Shown: in pieces, positions 61,263 through 64,000 of the stretch
Numbering within the stretch: position 1 is the stretch's first letter
How the letters are laid out: every line of letters begins with the position of its first letter
Notes under the pieces: model-generated
The model's input: the letters and a program-made list of their open reading frames with translations, nothing else
Told to the model about the DNA's origin: nothing
Database searches by the model: none
Made by a program: the position numbers and the translations under genes
Source of the DNA: Formosa agariphila KMM 3901
GTDB taxonomy: Bacteria; Bacteroidota; Bacteroidia; Flavobacteriales; Flavobacteriaceae
Direction of reading: 5' to 3'
Length of the DNA stretch: 64,000 nucleotides
NCBI RefSeq assembly: GCF_000723205.1
Contig: NZ_HG315671.1
Span: 570,851-634,850 of the forward strand

Positions 61263-64000
61263 CTACATGTAATCTTCAATTGGGGCACACGTACAAATTA
61301 AATTTCGGTCTCCAAAAGCGTCATCTACACGACGTACAGTTGGCCAGAATTTATTTGTTTTTACATAATCTATTGGGTAGGCTGCTTCTTCTCTAGTGTA
61401 TGGTAAATCCCATGAATTAGCAGTTAACATGTCTAAAGTATGTGGTGCATTTTTAAGTACATTATTAGGTTCGTCTTTTGTAGCTGTGTCTATTTCCTTT
61501 TTAATTGAAATTAAAGCATCGCAAAAACGGTCCATTTCATGTTTACTTTCACTTTCTGTAGGTTCAATCATTAACGTTCCTGCAACAGGGAAAGAAACTG
61601 TAGGCGCGTGGAACCCGTAATCAATTAAACGTTTAGCAATATCTGTAACTTCAATTCCGTTAGCTTTAAATGGTCTGCAGTCAACTATCATTTCGTGTGC
61701 TGCACGTCCGCATTCACCAGAATATAAAGTTTCAAAGCTTCCTTGTAAACGGCTCTTAATGTAATTAGCATTTAAAATAGCAGCCTTAGTAGAATCTACT
61801 AAACCTTGAGCTCCTAACATTTTAATATATCCGTAAGAGATTAAACAGACTAAAGACGACCCGAAAGGCGCTGCTGAAATAGCACTAATAGCTTGTTCTC
61901 CTCCTGTTTTAATAATTGGGTTTCCTGGTAAGAACCGTACCAATTGTTTTGCAACACAAATTGGCCCTACACCTGGTCCACCACCTCCATGAGGAATAGC
62001 GAATGTTTTATGTAAGTTTAAGTGACAAACATCTGCACCAATGTTTCCTGGATTTGTTAAACCAACTTGTGCATTCATGTTTGCACCGTCCATATAAACT
62101 TGTCCGCCGTTATCATGAATAATTTGAGTAATTTCTTTAATAGCAGATTCATATACACCGTGAGTAGATGGGTATGTTACCATTAAACATGATAAATTAT
62201 CTTTATGTAATTCGGCTTTTTCGCGTAAATCGTCTACATCAATATTCCCTTCTACAGTCGATTTTGTAACAACGACTTTCATTCCAGCCATTACTGCACT
62301 TGCAGGATTTGTACCGTGAGCAGAAGATGGAATTAAACAAATGTTTCTATGGTGGTCTCCTCTAGATTCATGATATGCTTTAATTACCATTAATCCAGCA
62401 TATTCGCCCTGCGCACCAGAGTTTGGTTGTAAAGATGTTGCTGCAAAACCAGTAATTTCTGTTAATTGGTCTTCTAAGGCTTTTAAAACCGTTTGATAAC
62501 CTTGAGCTTGTTCGATAGGAACAAATGGGTGAATGGTTCCCCAATTGGCATAACTTAACGGCAACATTTCTGAAGCTGCATTTAATTTCATGGTACAAGA
62601 CCCTAAAGAAATCATAGAATGATTTAACGATAAATCTTTACGCTCTAACATTTTTATATAACGCATTAATTCAGTTTCTGAATGGTGCGTGTTAAATACA
62701 TCTGATGTTAAAAATTCGGTTGTACGTTGTAAGTTTTCATTTATGTTATTCGATTCAGAAATAGCATCTAATACAATAGGTTCCGTTTTCTCGGCTTCAG
62801 CAAAAACTGAAATGATATCATTTATATCTGAAAGCGACGTTGTTTCATTTATAGAAATAGTAACAGCGTCTACATGTGGATAGAAAAAGTTGATTTCTTT
62901 AGCTTCAGCTAGAGGTTTAATTTTTTCGGCATCTGCTTCAATATTTAAAGTATCGAAGAAGGTGTCATTCTTTTGTTTAAATCCGATAGCTTTTAAAGCT
63001 TCTGACAAAGCTGATGCTTTATCGTGTATAGAATTAGCAATAAACTGTAAGCCTTTAGGACCATGATACACTGCGTACATTCCAGCCATAACTGCTAATA
63101 AAACTTGAGCAGTACATATGTTAGAAGTGGCTTTGTCTCGCTTAATGTGTTGCTCACGCGTTTGTAGCGCCATACGTAAAGCACGGTTTCCATTCATGTC
63201 TTTGGTTACCCCAATAATACGTCCTGGAAGATCACGTTTGTAAGCTTCTTTAGTTGCAAAATATGCAGCATGAGGTCCGCCGTAACCCATCGGGATTCCG
63301 AAACGTTGCGTAGTACCTACTACAACATGAGCGCCAAATTTACCTGGAGCTTCTAGTTTTACTAAACTTAATATATCTGCTGCAACGGCAACTTTAATAT
63401 CTGCTGCATTTGCTTTTTCAATAAATGTTTTAATATCGCTTACTAAACCATCTTTTCCTGGATACTGAAGAATTGCTCCAAAGAATTCTGAAGAAAAATC
63501 GAAAGTGGTTTCATCTCCAATAACTAATTCAATCCCAATAGGGTTTGATCGACTTTGTAATAAGGCTAAACTTTGAGGTAAAATAGCATCTGAAACAAAG
63601 AATTTATTAACTCCATTTTTCTTTTGCTCACGAGTTCTTACAGCAAATAGTAAACTCATAGCTTCTGCAGCTGCGGTACTTTCATCTAAAAGCGAAGCAT
63701 TTGCAATTTCCATTCCGGTTAAGTCGGTAATCATGGTTTGGAAATTCAATAAGGCTTCTAATCGTCCTTGTGCAATTTCAGCTTGGTACGGCGTATAAGC
63801 TGTATACCAACCTGGGTTTTCTAAAACGTTACGTTGAATAACTGCAGGAAGAATTGTTGGGTGATATCCTAAACCAATATATGATTTGAAAATTTTATTT
63901 TTCTTAGACAATTCATGAATGTGAGTTAAATACTCATACTCCGTCATTGGTGCATCTAAATTAAGCGGTTGCTTTAAACGGATACCATCAGGTAGTGTTT
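61263..64000 (-). CDS. gcvP: Glycine decarboxylase, P protein (partial, 5' end outside window)
   Basis: GcvP is the PLP-dependent P protein of the glycine cleavage system; it decarboxylates glycine and passes the rest to lipoyl-GcvH, whose lipoyl group needs LipA (also in this window). The reverse strand is open from 64000 with no upstream stop, reading [24 protein letters not shown], so the gene continues outside the window. The ATG at 63947 is internal. About 911 residues are visible, of about 950 expected. The PLP lysine lies in [18 protein letters not shown], with [10 protein letters not shown] upstream, in the C-terminal half. N- and C-terminal halves are fused, as in the single-chain type. 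Confidence 0.97.
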   Translation of the reverse strand, partial: TLPDGIRLKQPLNLDAPMTEYEYLTHIHELSKKNKIFKSYIGLGYHPTILPAVIQRNVLENPGWYTAYTPYQAEIAQGRLEALLNFQTMITDLTGMEIANASLLDESTAAAEAMSLLFAVRTREQKKNGVNKFFVSDAILPQSLALLQSRSNPIGIELVIGDETTFDFSSEFFGAILQYPGKDGLVSDIKTFIEKANAADIKVAVAADILSLVKLEAPGKFGAHVVVGTTQRFGIPMGYGGPHAAYFATKEAYKRDLPGRIIGVTKDMNGNRALRMALQTREQHIKRDKATSNICTAQVLLAVMAGMYAVYHGPKGLQFIANSIHDKASALSEALKAIGFKQKNDTFFDTLNIEADAEKIKPLAEAKEINFFYPHVDAVTISINETTSLSDINDIISVFAEAEKTEPIVLDAISESNNINENLQRTTEFLTSDVFNTHHSETELMRYIKMLERKDLSLNHSMISLGSCTMKLNAASEMLPLSYANWGTIHPFVPIEQAQGYQTVLKALEDQLTEITGFAATSLQPNSGAQGEYAGLMVIKAYHESRGDHHRNICLIPSSAHGTNPASAVMAGMKVVVTKSTVEGNIDVDDLREKAELHKDNLSCLMVTYPSTHGVYESAIKEITQIIHDNGGQVYMDGANMNAQVGLTNPGNIGADVCHLNLHKTFAIPHGGGGPGVGPICVAKQLVRFLPGNPIIKTGGEQAISAISAAPFGSSLVCLISYGYIKMLGAQGLVDSTKAAILNANYIKSRLQGSFETLYSGECGRAAHEMIVDCRPFKANGIEVTDIAKRLIDYGFHAPTVSFPVAGTLMIEPTESESKHEMDRFCDALISIKKEIDTATKDEPNNVLKNAPHTLDMLTANSWDLPYTREEAAYPIDYVKTNKFWPTVRRVDDAFGDRNLICTCAPIEDYM

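Noticed and set aside
1-64000. CRISPR arrays, tRNA or rRNA genes
   Set aside because: No regularly spaced repeats, cloverleaf-like segments or rRNA signatures were seen on reading the intergenic gaps.

Overview
The window reads as chromosome of a low-GC member of the Bacteroidota, almost certainly a marine Flavobacteriaceae species. The grounds are: Bacteroidota-type -7 boxes (TANNTTTG) in front of many genes and few Shine-Dalgarno sequences; type IX secretion proteins (a PorT/SprT-like barrel and a DUF5103 'plug' protein); a TamL-type lipoprotein paralogue of TamA; a complete Na+-translocating NADH:quinone reductase (NQR) operon; and flavobacterial-style AccD, NIF3 and zinc-ribbon-family proteins. 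No rRNA, tRNA, CRISPR array, prophage or insertion sequence was seen. Most of the window is housekeeping.

Layout. 1-7.3 kb (minus): pnp (cut by the left edge), rpsO, accD, fbaA, tamL. 7.4-12.6 kb: a TrmH/SpoU methylase, porT-like and ubiE, then trkA-trkH for potassium uptake. 12.7-20.6 kb: aminotransferase, fatty acid desaturase, rsmG, a lactonase-like lipoprotein, pruA, apaG and the T9SS plug protein. 20.8-31.2 kb: nqrABCDEF, then an AT-rich O-acylation cassette (MBOAT acyltransferase with a one-base frameshift, plus an SGNH-like membrane protein), two small conserved genes of unknown function, and apbE, whose product attaches FMN to NqrB and NqrC. 31.2-35.4 kb (minus): DUF423, methyltransferase, map, HAD hydrolase, gpmI. 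35.6-37 kb: two paralogous exported ankyrin-repeat proteins. 37-44.3 kb: Cys-free DUF164-type coiled coil, NIF3-like, lpxK, hybrid histidine kinase, gap and lipA. 44.3-50 kb (minus): an ECF sigma factor overlapping a glycosyltransferase, a 67-residue four-cysteine membrane protein, an ECF sigma/anti-sigma pair, murB and a second aminotransferase. 50-57 kb: aspartyl protease with PDZ domain, M3 peptidase, DUF1573 protein, valS. 57-64 kb (minus): acyltransferase 3, glycosyltransferase, methyltransferase, KAS III-like enzyme, and gcvP (cut by the right edge).

The points most worth a second look are: (i) the 67-residue four-cysteine protein, which has the architecture of the NQR maturation factor NqrM but lies about 19 kb from nqr; (ii) one-residue departures from the usual SGAT flavinylation motif in both NqrB and NqrC, with apbE nearby; (iii) the single-T deletion in a homopolymer that breaks the MBOAT gene; (iv) the KAS III-methyltransferase-glycosyltransferase cluster, with a terminator-like hairpin ending against the KAS III start codon; (v) AccD and the DUF164-type protein, both stripped of zinc-binding cysteines; and (vi) promoters so close to start codons that leaderless or near-leaderless mRNAs are predicted.
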